A stretch of 64,000 bases of DNA from Mayamaea pseudoterrestris (Eukaryota; Bacillariophyta; Bacillariophyceae; Sellaphorales; Sellaphoraceae), in the NCBI GenBank assembly GCA_027923505.1, contig BROI01000036.1, positions 124,001 to 188,000 on the forward strand, written 5' to 3'. Below, piece after piece: positions 29,901 to 39,598 of the stretch. Every line of letters begins with the position of its first letter. Within the stretch, counting starts at the first letter, position 1. The translations under genes were made by a program, and so were the position numbers. The notes below the pieces were generated by a model, which saw only the letters and a list, made by a program, of their open reading frames with translations, did not search any database and was not told the origin of the DNA.

Positions 29901-31698
29901 CGGTAAAACACACTCTATTAACATCACGCCATCTGATACAAGCGATGATTTGAAGAATAAAATTGCTAAGCAGACAGGAATGTCAGCGCCTCGACAGGTT
30001 CTCAAGCGGGACGGCAAGGCACTTCCGGAAGGGGCAACTGCTCGGAAAATGGGAATCAAAGACGGGTCAACAATAAGTGTTGAGCCATTCAAATGCCAAG
30101 TAACAGTTAACACCATGGACGGCAAGCAGATTCAACTCATGATTGACCCAACGGAGAGTTTGGGAGTCATTAAGAACCAACTTGAGCCAGAATCCGGAAT
30201 ACCTGTTGCAAATCAATGTCTCTCTATGGCTGGGTGCGAATTAAGCGACAATGGTAAAGCTGCTCAAGACTATGGCATTGAGGCTGGCTCTTTACTAGTT
30301 CTTGAACCGAAATTGTTGACTGTCAATGTACAAATGGACGGTGCGTCCTATTCTCTCGACATCACACCCTCTGATACGAGCGAGGATATAAAGGATAAGA
30401 TATCAAACCTGACAGGAATGGCGGCGCCTCGCCAAATACTCAAACAAAACGGCAAAGACCTTCCAAAGGACGCATCTGTGAGAAAAATGGGTATCAAAGA
30501 TGGTTCGACAATAACTGTAGAGCCTTTCAAGATCCCTATCGCCGTCAAATTAATGGATGGCAAGATCATCAAAGCGATGATAGAACCGTCGAGTAAATTG
30601 TGCGATATAAAGGATCAGCTTGCAGCCGAGTCTGGCATTCCGGGAAAGAACCAGTGTTTGAAATTTAATGATGACGAGCTCGCTGACGACAACAAGTCGG
30701 CAGTCGAGTATGGTCTCGAAAGCGGGTCGCAATTGGAACTCGAACCCAAGAGCTTCGTCGTCCACGTCTCGTTGCCTGATGGAACGAAACAGTCAGTTGA
30801 ATTGACGCCGGCTGATACCAGCGACACAGTCAAAGAGAAAGTGGCGAAGCAGACGGGAATCTTGGCGCCTCGTCAAGTCATAAAGTTCCAGGGCCAGCCA
30901 TTAATCAGCGACGGTCACACGGTGAAGGAGTTGGGCATTCGAGATGGTTCGAATCTCGTCATCGACATTTTCCGAGTACCAATTAAAGTCAAGACTCATG
31001 ACGGCAGGACTCTAAGCCTCAAGGTGGAGCCATGCGATACGATTGACAGCGTAAAGATAATGATCGAAGAGGAGACGAGCATTGCACCGAAAAAACAACG
31101 TCTCAAGTATAATGACAAGGAGCTGAGCAATGGCGTCAAAACCTGTGCAGAATGTGGCGTCCAAGAAGGGTCAGTTTTGATCGTCGAACCGAGCTCTGAC
31201 CCAATAATATTTGTCGATATCAAATGCGGAACACTCTTCGCGGTTGACCGCGACGAGGTACTTAACCGACAAGCGTTGACTCCTTTGCAAGGCAACAAAC
31301 TCGATTTTGTTGAAGCCGCAAAGGACGGAGCAACACGCGATAAGATTCTACAAAGCATGAAGGAATCACCGTCGCTTGGCGTGGCGACGCAAGTCGTTGT
31401 TCAAAAGATGGACATTGAGGACATTACGTTGGAGGAAGCGGAAAAGGTCAAGAGCATGTGGGGCGTTAACCTCAAAAAGCGCGAAAAGAATAAGAAGGGC
31501 GAGGAATTCATTTTCGTTGATCCAAAAACTGGAGCGTGCGGCGAGCTTTCGCGTAAAAAGTGCATCGACTCAAACTTTATCACCGTCGTTGCGAGCGGCA
31601 AGGGTGAAACTCTTGCCCAAAGAGAGACGGATACGATGATGTACGACAAATATGTTTTCGAGATACGAAATATCTTTGGGATCAAGTCCGCCGTTTAA
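26932..31698 (+). CDS. Sixteen-domain tandem ubiquitin-like protein
   Basis: Single exon, 1588 residues, ATG 26932 (the frame opens at 26902 with TTG). Residues about 20-225 form an all-helical domain of unknown family (KRLDQVKKYKTFTKWKTKFL near its start), then an acidic linker EAPEEEESSDEE. Residues 236-1421 are sixteen consecutive ubiquitin-like folds with no linkers. Each has the beta-grasp pattern: V-x-V-x-T-x-DG-(K/R), DP-(S/T)-D-x-x-x-x-(I/L)-K, GI-x-x-x-x-Q-x-(L/I), (D/E)-(E/K)-(E/L)-L, 'YGI-x-x-GS-x-L-x-(L/V)-EP'. Even-numbered domains are all 73 residues and start with (V/I)-P-(V/I). Odd-numbered ones are 73-79 and carry 'TP-(S/A)-DTSD' plus 'L-x-DGS'. None ends in Gly-Gly and no processing site is seen, so it is not polyubiquitin. 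The last 167 residues form an unrecognised domain (CGTLFAVDRDEVL, VDPKTGACGELSRKKC). Likely a scaffold that offers many ubiquitin-like surfaces. Confidence 0.9.
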   Translation: MSSNPETMFGSGNSSSHNNSHNDSNPLKSDPELLGLLKRLDQVKKYKTFTKWKTKFLDRLETLLYEDGMPFATKATADFTATLQKCVKKLVSVQACMERGDLTEIKKTVKSSLALSEMCNSLETVRVAVQDLIPASSQDEKLRRFTKFHLGAVLIRQGFVQYVTLKQVEDALTVIGTELANVADRQQLELFAAYATQIQRFCDVLADLALYEIMMKCMEFAEAPEEEESSDEEVVMIPIVVEHSATGQSIKLQVDQSETLDNLKLMIANFCGLEPAKQVLTLNDEELTDDAQSLVDAGVVANSKLMVAPLKVPITVRTLDGKTIPLLVDPTEYLTDIKRALQADSQLAPNNQKLFMNGTELADNNKKIGDYKISAGAVLDLEPKAITVHVEGPSGKTHAIEISPHESLQVLREKLTKPTGISAAKQVIKSGDRSEEIPNSSNDVTMKDLGIQNGASLTVEPFRVPVTIHQDDGTSFDILVDPSDYLSDIKRQLEQASGMPAKNQKLYMEGNELDDNNKTADEYGIGAGSVIDLEPKVMKINVETPDGKSYSVEVAPSDTTDELREKIAQRVGIPAEKQKLTFNGTGIPADSDKAVRDLGIQNGSNLEVSLNKIPVTVNTLDGKSFQVMVDPTDKMRNIKKQLEGETGIQSNNQRLFMDGDELDNDDKTAAEYGVQEGSVLDLEPVAFQITVATPDGNTYTVKASPSDTSDTLKEKIASATGMPAAKQLLKFESEEIPTGGQTLKDIGIQDGSNITAEIRCVPVLVNTLDGQQIEVMVNPTSSLGEIKKQLESKSGIPPANQSISMAGCELDDDAKSAEAYGIEAGSLLVLEPKLMTIHVRTPDGATHSVDITPSDTSDDLKEKIAKQTGIQAPRQILQQDGKELPDGATVRRMKLKDGSTLDVDIFRVPVTVNTFDGRQLQIMVDPTDVLGDIKKQLEPEAGIPAANQCISLAGCELDDDGKSAKGHGIEAGSLLVLEPKSMAINVELPDGKTHSINITPSDTSDDLKNKIAKQTGMSAPRQVLKRDGKALPEGATARKMGIKDGSTISVEPFKCQVTVNTMDGKQIQLMIDPTESLGVIKNQLEPESGIPVANQCLSMAGCELSDNGKAAQDYGIEAGSLLVLEPKLLTVNVQMDGASYSLDITPSDTSEDIKDKISNLTGMAAPRQILKQNGKDLPKDASVRKMGIKDGSTITVEPFKIPIAVKLMDGKIIKAMIEPSSKLCDIKDQLAAESGIPGKNQCLKFNDDELADDNKSAVEYGLESGSQLELEPKSFVVHVSLPDGTKQSVELTPADTSDTVKEKVAKQTGILAPRQVIKFQGQPLISDGHTVKELGIRDGSNLVIDIFRVPIKVKTHDGRTLSLKVEPCDTIDSVKIMIEEETSIAPKKQRLKYNDKELSNGVKTCAECGVQEGSVLIVEPSSDPIIFVDIKCGTLFAVDRDEVLNRQALTPLQGNKLDFVEAAKDGATRDKILQSMKESPSLGVATQVVVQKMDIEDITLEEAEKVKSMWGVNLKKREKNKKGEEFIFVDPKTGACGELSRKKCIDSNFITVVASGKGETLAQRETDTMMYDKYVFEIRNIFGIKSAV
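27637..31194 (+). repeat. Array of 16 ubiquitin-like units in 8 A/B pairs
   Basis: Approximate residue boundaries: 236-311, 312-384, 385-463, 464-536, 537-612, 613-685, 686-760, 761-833, 834-907, 908-980, 981-1054, 1055-1127, 1128-1200, 1201-1273, 1274-1348, 1349-1421. Units alternate between two types, so the real repeat is a dimer of about 148 residues (440-455 bp). Domains 8, 10 and 12 are nearly alike (GCELDDD, GIEAGSLLVLEPK), as are 9, 11 and 13. This points to recent unequal crossing-over in the middle of the array, with older units at both ends. Confidence 0.9.
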
Positions 31699-31886
31699 AC
31701 AAATAGCAAGTGTGTAATTAATTTATGTGACAATTTTTTGTGACATGTCTTACAAAACATTCCTAGTTCGAAATGAGACGCCAACTGGCGCTCCATAGCA
31801 TATCAGGTGAGTAGCAAATGTCTCAGCTTATCCGTCGGCACGCTGCTGCCAGGATGTACAACGGAGAGGAAAGGCATGGCGTAGCT

Positions 31887-33714
31887 TTATAGCAAGTGTT
31901 CCGCCCGAAGAAAGTCTATGAGCGTGATTTGATCTGCAGCGAATGTAACCTCTTTCTCTTCATGCAGCAGTTCGGGTGCACGACGTAAGACGGACGACCG
32001 TATCGTTGGAATCAAGCTGCCAACAGAGATTTGATTGTTGCGGTCCAATACATGCTGCGCCACCTCTGCCAGCGGAACCTCTATAGCCGCCCTTTCATTG
32101 TGCGAAACATGACTGTTTATAATTAACAACTGATTCGTCGCACCCGCAACGATGGAAATGCCCGTGGCAGTGTTTCGAGCAACGGAGCAAGCGTTCATGC
32201 TTACGCATCCAGCCTCCAAGTACAAGCCCGAGTGTCCGCGCCGAACACCGCTCCCTCTCACATTTCCCTGACCGTTTCCAATAATGTCAGTCTGACAAAT
32301 CGTTATCTTGGCGGTGGAACCAGCAAGGTATACGCCAGTCGCTGCGCAATTGTGCACGAGGCAGTCGCGAATGTCGGCGACGGAATTGTCGCCCATGACG
32401 GATACGCCACGGCCACTTTTTGACTGAACGGAGCATTGTTGGAGCATCACCGTTGCTGCGACGACTGAATTGAATTCAGACGCTGGTCCAGCGTCCGATC
32501 GTAAGCTTGCTTCGCCGTCAGTATGCCCATCTTGCTGGTGCATTTGCTCATTCGTTGGTTCGCGCGGACGGACAAAGACGGCAGCGTTGCCGTTCCAAAG
32601 GTCGGCTCCATGCGACTCGTGGCACAAATCGAGACCCTGTAAAACCAATGTTCCTTGAGTAACGTGGAAGAGTGGCTGGTTGAACCGGATAGCGCCAGCG
32701 TTTGAAACGACGCGAGGAGGTGTTCCTTTAGCGCTGCTGCTTGCGTCGACTGCCGCGATTGTTACTTCGACGTTTGCATCAATGTGTATCGACTCATTTA
32801 CAGAATGCGTCCCACTTTGAAGTAGAATGGTGATGTTGCGCGGTGACTGTAATTGCTTGCGGCTGGGCGCAACAGCGTCAACTGATGCAGTGCAGTCCGC
32901 AAACTTCATCGCCATTTGAATGGTCGAAAAATCGACGGGCACCAGCGGATGACTGAAGTACAATTCTTTCCAAGTCGTCAACGGCTCGACTTGTTCAGGG
33001 GTCCACTATCATAGAGTAAAAGTTGGCGAGCAAGGTTGGTATGCTGTTAGTAAACGCAGTGACGTGTGCCTTGTGCATCGGCCAAATCAAATAGAATTAT
33101 ATTCTATCGTGTCGCTCACTCACCTTTCCATAAGCCTCACCCATGACCTTCCACAGTGCATCGCCCTGGATTTGATTGTTGAAGTTTTGATTCGTTTGCG
33201 ATATATTGGAAGCTGCTTGTGGACCCGCAAAGACAAGAACTTCATAAAGCAACTCGGTCGGAAGAAATGAAAGCGAAGGCTTTCGTTGCTCGTTCACCGG
33301 TGCTTTGGCGGAACATGACTTGAATGTAGATGCCATGTTCTGCAAGGTAGCCGATTCCACTGTAACCTTGTTCTGCAATCGCCTTTCGACGTTCTTGCTG
33401 ATGTCAGTAAGAGTTTCTTCGTCGATGGAGTTTTGTCGCGACCGAGGCAGTGGAAAGGAGGGCAGCCACAGTAATGGCTTCTTCATGGCGAGTGGACTCC
33501 TTCTTGACTTGCTTGTCGTAGTAGCGACTTGCTTGTTCTTTATTTGCTGGCCTTTAATTTGCTGCTTGGACTTAATTATGATAGAGCAATCAACCCTTGT
33601 CGTTGACGCCTTGCTGTTCCGACTCGTGCTCTTGCTTGTCGTTGGTGTCTCATTCATCATACTATTGCTCGTCACTGGTGCGATACTCTTGGACTTGATA
33701 GAGGAGGACATCAT
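31887..33714 (-). CDS. F-box protein with parallel beta-helix domain
   Basis: Two exons on the minus strand, 33714-33124 and 33005-31887, giving 569 residues. The donor is AAG/GTGAGT and the acceptor ATGATAG; the join in phase 0 reads GEAYGK-WTPEQV. The first 140 residues are Ser/Lys-rich and disordered. The F-box starts near residue 146 (LSFLPTELLYEVLVFAG, then TNQNFNNQIQGDALWKVM) and finishes across the splice with TTWKELYFSH. The second half is a right-handed beta-helix of short coils with Asn/Gly turns (SGRGVSVMGDNSVADIRDC, AATGVYLAGSTAKITICQTD, HSGLYLEAGCVSMNACSV, ATGISIVAG). F-box plus beta-helix is the plan of FBXO10/FBXO11, substrate receptors of SCF ubiquitin ligases. A cullin-ligase role is therefore inferred; the substrate is unknown. 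Confidence 0.8.
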
Positions 33715-34370
33715 GCAACCTTTTGCGTTTCCTTGTGAATGAGCAGGATTGGAGAGTGCATTGATGTCGATTGTCGATGCAAGTTGCGAAAGAACGCTAA
33801 ATTGACGTACTCCAGGTGTCAAGGAAGGTCATTGTGGGCCTTCTGAGTGTCAAGTGAGATCGTGGAAAAGGCCGTTTCCGGCGAAGGAGGCAGAGAGCAC
33901 AAAAGTGATATTTATTTATTTAACGAAAACGTCGATGAAACAAGATGTCTTTCGAGGCAATAGTTCTATCCCTGACAATGACTGAATTTCAATCGTGTAT
34001 TCCCGTCGTGAACAGACGTGCCAATTGCCCACGGAACAAGAAATTCGAAGGCTCTAACTATTGCCCGTGCATTTTCTTGTGTACCGGTAGCCATTCTCAC
34101 TGGAATCAACTACCGGTAATTTCGGCCCAACGAGTTAACCGGCACGGCCTCGATTGGCCAAATTACTACCTACGTAGGCAGGGCCAGACAACTTGCAACA
34201 TTTAATACGTAAGCCACTAATTCTTGATGGCTTAGGGCAAGACAAGGAGTGGTAAAGGCAGGCTCCACTCGGACGTGCACTCGCCGTGGCGCGACTGGAA
34301 GCATGTAAACGGATCGTCCTATGGCTCTGAACCTGATTCATAGAAACGTGAGCAACTACTTGAGGATCTC
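33715..34370. other. Intergenic, 656 bp
   Basis: Upstream of the F-box gene and downstream of the sulfotransferase-like gene (both minus). A plus-strand frame of 86 codons at 33945-34205 has no conserved features and is not called. Contains the F-box gene promoter. Confidence 0.35.
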
Positions 34371-35480
34371 TCATTGCTCATTGCCGCAATCGTATAGGCT
34401 GTTTAACCTCTGCAGAGCGCCACTAAACGCACTTTCATCGAGCTCATGAACGAGACTCAGCAAGAGTCGTCGAGTCGCTGGATCATGACTGCTCGCGTGA
34501 CCTCCGCTGTAGGCTTGCGGTTGCACAGGTATCTCACGCTGCTCATGGCCACCTGGGAATAGAAAATCCATGGTACTATCGAATATTTGGGCTTGTTTAC
34601 TTGCATTAGTAATGTCTTCAAAGCAAACAACCATTGTCCTCTCCACTGGATCCATCTGCCTGCGTCTCTCCAACTCAATAAAGTAGCGTTCGATGTTGTA
34701 GTACCACGTCTGGAGTGCCACATGAATGTAGACGCGCATCCCAAAGTTCAAGTCTTCATCCGCCAAGAATTTACAAATGGATCGGTTTCGAGTGGGCGTC
34801 AAGTCGAAATCAATGTCACGCAAGTACTTTTCCCATTCCATGCCATGTCTTGGTCTTTTGTTCCTCCATGGCCTGCCAGCGGGTGACAACCAACACTCAT
34901 GACCCGCTTGATGATATAGGTATCCAGAGACAATGGCGTCATACATGTTGCGGACAAGGACAACGTGTCGGTAGTCCTTTGCCGCGGTGGAGTTTGGAAA
35001 GCTGCCTAAATTGATATGCATTCGCGAAATGTCATGGTTAAACGGGCCATAAAGATTCTTGGACAAGATAAAGCCAAACTTGTGGTTGCACCTGTACATG
35101 CAGTTTTGAGTGAAGCAGATATACTTGTTTGCATCTCGCAATGGTACGACTTACAAGAGCAGCCGCTCGCAGCACTCTCGACTCGGTTGGAAGCACGAAC
35201 ATTCTTCGTCCACCACCGTCACCATTGACGCCATGTCGCCATCTACTCCACCTATAGCGGTTATGTCACGTGTAAATAGTAAAATCACAACCAATATGAC
35301 TATCATCATTCCCAAATATGGAAGCGAGGCAAAAGCTTTGAAGCTTTGAAGAGTTGATGAATAGCATTGATCGCCACCTTGCGCAGATTCGAGAATGCAA
35401 TGTTCATCCTCCCATGCTTCCGCATCTGAAGTAGTATCATCGCGATATTTTTCATTTACACGCACTGCTTCCATGTTCAT
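34371..35480 (-). CDS. Sulfotransferase-like type II membrane protein
   Basis: Two exons on the minus strand, 35480-35155 and 35091-34371, giving 348 residues. The intron is only 63 nt (GTAAGT...TGTACAG). It removes a stop that would otherwise interrupt the frame, and the phase fits (CERL-L-CNHKFG). The N-terminal half of exon 1 is acidic, followed by one membrane span (YLGMMIVILVVILLF), so the catalytic part should face the Golgi lumen. HVVLVRNMYDAIVSGYLYH matches the 3'-phosphate-binding 'R-x-x-x-DA-(I/V)-VS-x-Y' motif of PAPS-dependent sulfotransferases. MVVCFEDITN with FDSTMDFLFPGG matches the later 'YEDL...L..FL' region. The usual PKTGTT-type 5'-phosphosulfate loop is not evident; the place is taken by KFGFILSKN. 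It may be a divergent or inactive member. Confidence 0.65.
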
Positions 35481-35738
35481 GCAAGTCTCTTCTTTCCAAT
35501 CGCCATGATCCTTGTTGATGGTGTGCACAAATCTTTAGCGACGATCCAGTGAGGAGTCTGTTATGCGTTAATGAAAACATGGCCGGCGCGCATTCACTTT
35601 CACGAATGCTTGGCGGGGATTATTCTTTTGCGACCATGCTGTTTGTATAGCTACAATGTCTTACAGTATGTTTAATAAGTCTTCTCTGTCCTCTATGGAT
35701 TACCAAACAGGAATCTTGACTCACCGATGCATCATTTT

Positions 35739-37719
35739 TTAATGTCCATACTCTTCCCGACGACGAGGCGCCGCCTTGACAATATCGTCGACGCGAAGAA
35801 TCATTTCTGCCGCCTCGGCCGCACTCGTCAAGCCCTGCATTTTGCTTCGAAAGCTTTCACGAATGCCCAATGCCGCCATGTCCCCAATCGTTCCAGCCAC
35901 CATGTCTAGTCCATACGTTGTCTTTCCCTGCGCATGCGCGGCTCTCAGCTGCGTCACCAACTCGGCGCTATCCAAACCGCCATTGTCGGCAATAATGTTT
36001 GGAATCTGACGCAACGCCCTCGCAAACGCCGCCATGGCGAGAGACTTTTTGCCAGGCGTTTCCTCGGCAGCGCGATCGATTGCGGCAGCCATGCTGATTT
36101 CGCAGCAGCCGCCTCCGTGAACCGTGCGTGGGTCATTCACCGTGGCAATGAGAATGCTCAAGGCGTCGTGCAACGAGCGCTCCGCTTCGTCGAGAACGTG
36201 CGAAGATGATCCTCTTAACACAATCGAGCAGGCGGCTCCAGTCTTGCAGCCACTGAAGCGAAGGAACTTGTCGTCGCCAATCATGGTCTGGCAAGAAGAA
36301 AAATAGTACAAGACGAGTGAATAGATGAGTCACTGTCAAGCAATACCAAAACACCATCAAACACGTTTGCACTCACCATTTCAACCAGGTCGCACTCGCC
36401 CAACTTGACCTCATGGTCAAAGGTCGAAGTAACATCTCCACCCGTCACGGCTGCCAGTCGCTCCACTCCATCAAAATCGGCATGCTCAATCGCCATGACC
36501 TGATGCTGTGCAAACAAGCTTTCCGGATAATTGTAAATCAACTGTCGGTTCACGAAAACGTTGCAGCCCGTCGCCACAATCTTTTGCACCTTCTTGTGCA
36601 TTTTCATCTTTTCCGCCGCCTCAATGTCCGCCACCTTGTCGAGCGAATCCACCTTGACGCGGCTTCCGTAAATCTTGATCTTGTCGGTATCCATACTAGT
36701 GTTTGCCACCAAAATCTTGGCATGTTCGACCCGACGCGGCTGTCCCAAACCGGGAGCCTTTTCCAGCAGAAAGCCTTCGTCCAAGTACGAGTCGCGCAAG
36801 CTTCCACCCTGCACCTTGATGACTTGAATGTGATTCAAATTGGGACTTCCTTGTAGTCGCAAGACGGCGTCAACGGCAAGTTGCGCAAACAGTTGCTTCT
36901 CATGCAGTAGCAACTTGCTACTCAGTGTCGTTCCCGCAATCTCCAAGAGCGCCGCCTTGAACCGCTCGTCCGGTTCACTACCACTTTCCGTCGCACTAAA
37001 CGTCGTCGCCAGTTGCTTGACTAAACACTCGCGCGCCGCATCCAGTGCCAAGCGATATCCCTGACAAATGGTTTGCGGATGAACGTGCTGCATCGTCACC
37101 AGCTCCTCGGCCTGCCGGAGCAACTCACCCGCCAAGACGACGACACTCGTCGTTCCGTCACCCACCTCCGAGTCTTGCACCTGCGACAGCTCCACCAAAA
37201 CGCGCGCCGCGGCGTTGTCCACGTGCACCTGCTTTAGTATGGTGGCGCCGTCGTTGGTGACGGAAATGCTTTGGTCGTGCTCCGAAACGTGCTGCAAAAT
37301 CTTGTCGAGGCCGCAGGGACCAAGTGTTGTTTTCACCAAGTCGGCGACGGCCATGGCGCCAATGAAACTTGATAGACGAGCGTTCTCGCCCTGTTATATA
37401 ATATTGTGAATGAGTAAATGAGAACAATAATTAAATGGAGAAAGAGAAGCAAAAAAGGAAGCGATCAACGAAAGATGCGAATAAATGAGCGAGCGAGCAG
37501 CCGAGCTCCCTCACAAAAGAGCAAGCATTCAATAGATCCATGCATTCGTAATCTCCATGAAAGCAAAGAGCCTCTTTGCTAAATCATGGATGCTCGCAGT
37601 CATCCCAAAATACTGTACTGATTTTATCACGAATGCTTAACCGATCATAGAACGAGACTAAATCTTGCGGCACGCACCTTGTCAACCGTCGTTCCTTCCG
37701 ATACAAACGCTTGCTCCAT
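35739..37719 (-). CDS. CCT2: Chaperonin CCT subunit beta
   Basis: Three exons on the minus strand: 37719-37678, 37390-36377 and 36287-35739, total 534 residues, the family's usual length. Splice joins give [18 protein letters not shown] and DLVEM-TMIGDDK, continuous with CCT-beta of other eukaryotes. Hallmarks: [41 protein letters not shown] (nucleotide-binding GDGTT at about 91-95), [60 protein letters not shown], and [18 protein letters not shown]. The C-terminus ends [11 protein letters not shown]. It is one of eight subunits of the cytosolic TRiC/CCT ring that folds actin, tubulin and WD-repeat proteins using ATP. The first intron (287 nt) is larger than the second (89 nt). Confidence 0.97.
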
Positions 37720-39035
37720 GATGTAACTGCTGCTGCTTTAAATCTATGCTAATGTAGAAGCTTCGTCTGCTACAGTGAATGAATACAGTATCCAGGATTC
37801 GCAAGGGGCAATGCGCGACGAAGGATGAATGGGCGGTGCTCGTCCATGGCGACCACTCGATTCCTGCGGTCGAGCAAATGTCGCACCGAAACATGCCAGT
37901 ACCGCAAAGACAATTCCACAGCTGGCCGAGACTGGTAGGAAGTTGTAAATCACATTGCAGTCTACTGAGACGCCCACCAGGCATAAAATCTTGTAGCGCA
38001 GCCTGAATAACGATGTTGGCACCATTCTGGTGTGATTTGGGTGTATATATGACATGTTATATGGGCAATGGAATGACAAGGCATCTGTGGGCTGAGACTG
38101 GTGAAAACTGATGCTACAGGTGAGCTGGGAATGATTGTTAGGCACCAATCTCACTGCAAGCATGTCTTCAAGAATATCCAAATGGAATTGATATCAAGAC
38201 CAAATTCATGGAGCACCATAGAGCTTCTGTGAGGATGTCATGAAGGCCTCACAACCATAGCTGCTTGCCTATGGTTCTTTCAACATCTCACCGCAAGCAT
38301 CGTCCCCAAGCATAGCCAAACAGAAAATGGAAAGACTACCTGAAGGCCCCACACGTAGCCAGTGCTGCCGATAACTAGACACAACTGTGAGGGAAAAATC
38401 CTCTGTGCTTGATTCTAAACAATTCATCTGACAGACCATCATAAAGGCACAAGCACTCATCTACAGACCAATTTGAGGAGCTCTGGTTGGTTTGCTGCAA
38501 AAGCAAATGTTCAGGTTGTTTGTGTCAGGAAGGGTTTACATCCTACTGACCAATGATTGTGGCAAGCTGGGACCAGAAGTGGTGTCACAATTGCCATTAC
38601 TTGAGTATGTTGCGCTGTGAAGCATAGTCATCCAATCCAATGCAGCACTGCACTGTCAAGGTAGACGTGGCTTAGCTAACGACAGCCTGTCCCGCCTCCT
38701 CCATTGCAAATGACGAACGTCCGCGACTGCCGAAGCCAAACTCCCACGCATGTTTTGCGCGCGTATCACTCGATGCGTCATATTTTTGTACGTCAGTTCC
38801 GAAATGTATTCTTTATGAGTCATGCTACACATTCGGCGATAGTCACACGAAGCGTGCGTGAGTTTCAACCGCCGGTTGGTGCAAGGCCTTCGGCCGGCTG
38901 CTCATTGTCAATGACAGTCCGGCGCGCGCTGCGGCTTCGCGATGGTCACGCTTTCGCACCTTGCCTCACAATTTCAGATCGAAACAGGAACCAAGTGCTT
39001 GCGCACGTTTTGCTCGTCTACAATTTACACAAAAC
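37720..39035. other. Large intergenic region, 1316 bp
   Basis: The longest gene-free stretch in the window, between CCT2 (-) and a small acidic protein (+). The middle part (about 38100-38640) differs in texture from its surroundings, lacks coding periodicity and contains a degenerate direct repeat, listed separately. It may be the remnant of a mobile element; no terminal repeats, transposase or reverse transcriptase is recognisable. Confidence 0.4.
38147..38360. repeat. Degenerate direct repeat, two copies
   Basis: Copy A (from 38147) and copy B (from 38284) share ATCTCAC[T/C]GCAAGCAT, then AA-x-CCAAA-x-(G/A)-GAA, and TGAAGGCC[T/C]CACA followed by TAG. The gap between the shared blocks differs by about 37 bp, so the repeat is old and has acquired indels. 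Confidence 0.45.
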
Positions 39036-39368
39036 ATGACAGACTCTGACTCTAGCGACTCGTCGACGCGATCATCCATGGAGGAGGCTTCCGCCGCGAC
39101 GAGGCGGTCGGGGGCAAATGGCAGCTTTTATGACGACGATCCCGTCCAGCACTTGTTCGACGTTTGTCGACCATTTTACGCATCGAGCGATGGGCAGCAG
39201 CAGGACGAGCCATCAACGGGGAGCTTTATAAATACTTTGAACTTGCCTCCTCGACTGGATGATGCCGTTGGAGCTGCAGTCGTTACCGTCGATGCAAGCA
39301 AGAGGCCGCAGAGAAAGGCAATGCCGATGCAGCGCAGCAAGAAGCGCAAGACATCATCCTCACCATGA
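39036..39368 (+). CDS. Small hypothetical protein with C-terminal NLS
   Basis: A 110-residue protein from ATG 39036. It begins with Ser/Asp repeats (MTDSDSSDSSTRSS), then GSFYDDDPVQHLFDVCRPFY, which looks like a short foldable helix, then TGSFINTLNLPPRLDD. The end is strongly basic (KRPQRKAMPMQRSKKRKTSSS), a likely nuclear localisation signal. No family is recognised. The open frame begins earlier but with no supporting ATG context. Confidence 0.45.
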   Translation: MTDSDSSDSSTRSSMEEASAATRRSGANGSFYDDDPVQHLFDVCRPFYASSDGQQQDEPSTGSFINTLNLPPRLDDAVGAAVVTVDASKRPQRKAMPMQRSKKRKTSSSP

Positions 39369-39598
39369 CAAGCAAGCGATATACATGAGTATCCAAGAAT
39401 GGTTCTGCGTTAAAAAATCTCATACGATAATGTGCTGGTGTATATAGAACGAAACCAAGTTTACAACTATTCTATGTGATTTACCGGCGCGGCACGATAT
39501 GATCGCAAAGAGGACTATTATTCGTCGTCGCCTCATCATGGCTGCAAGGCCCGCTCGTGCAACCATCCCAAAAGAGATGGCATCAATGTGTCTCGTAG

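Noticed and set aside
26932-31698. Polyubiquitin gene
   Set aside because: Units lack the Gly-Gly end and exact repetition, differ from one another and alternate in two types.
33945-34205. 86-codon plus-strand frame
   Set aside because: No ATG context of note, no domain, and located in a promoter region.
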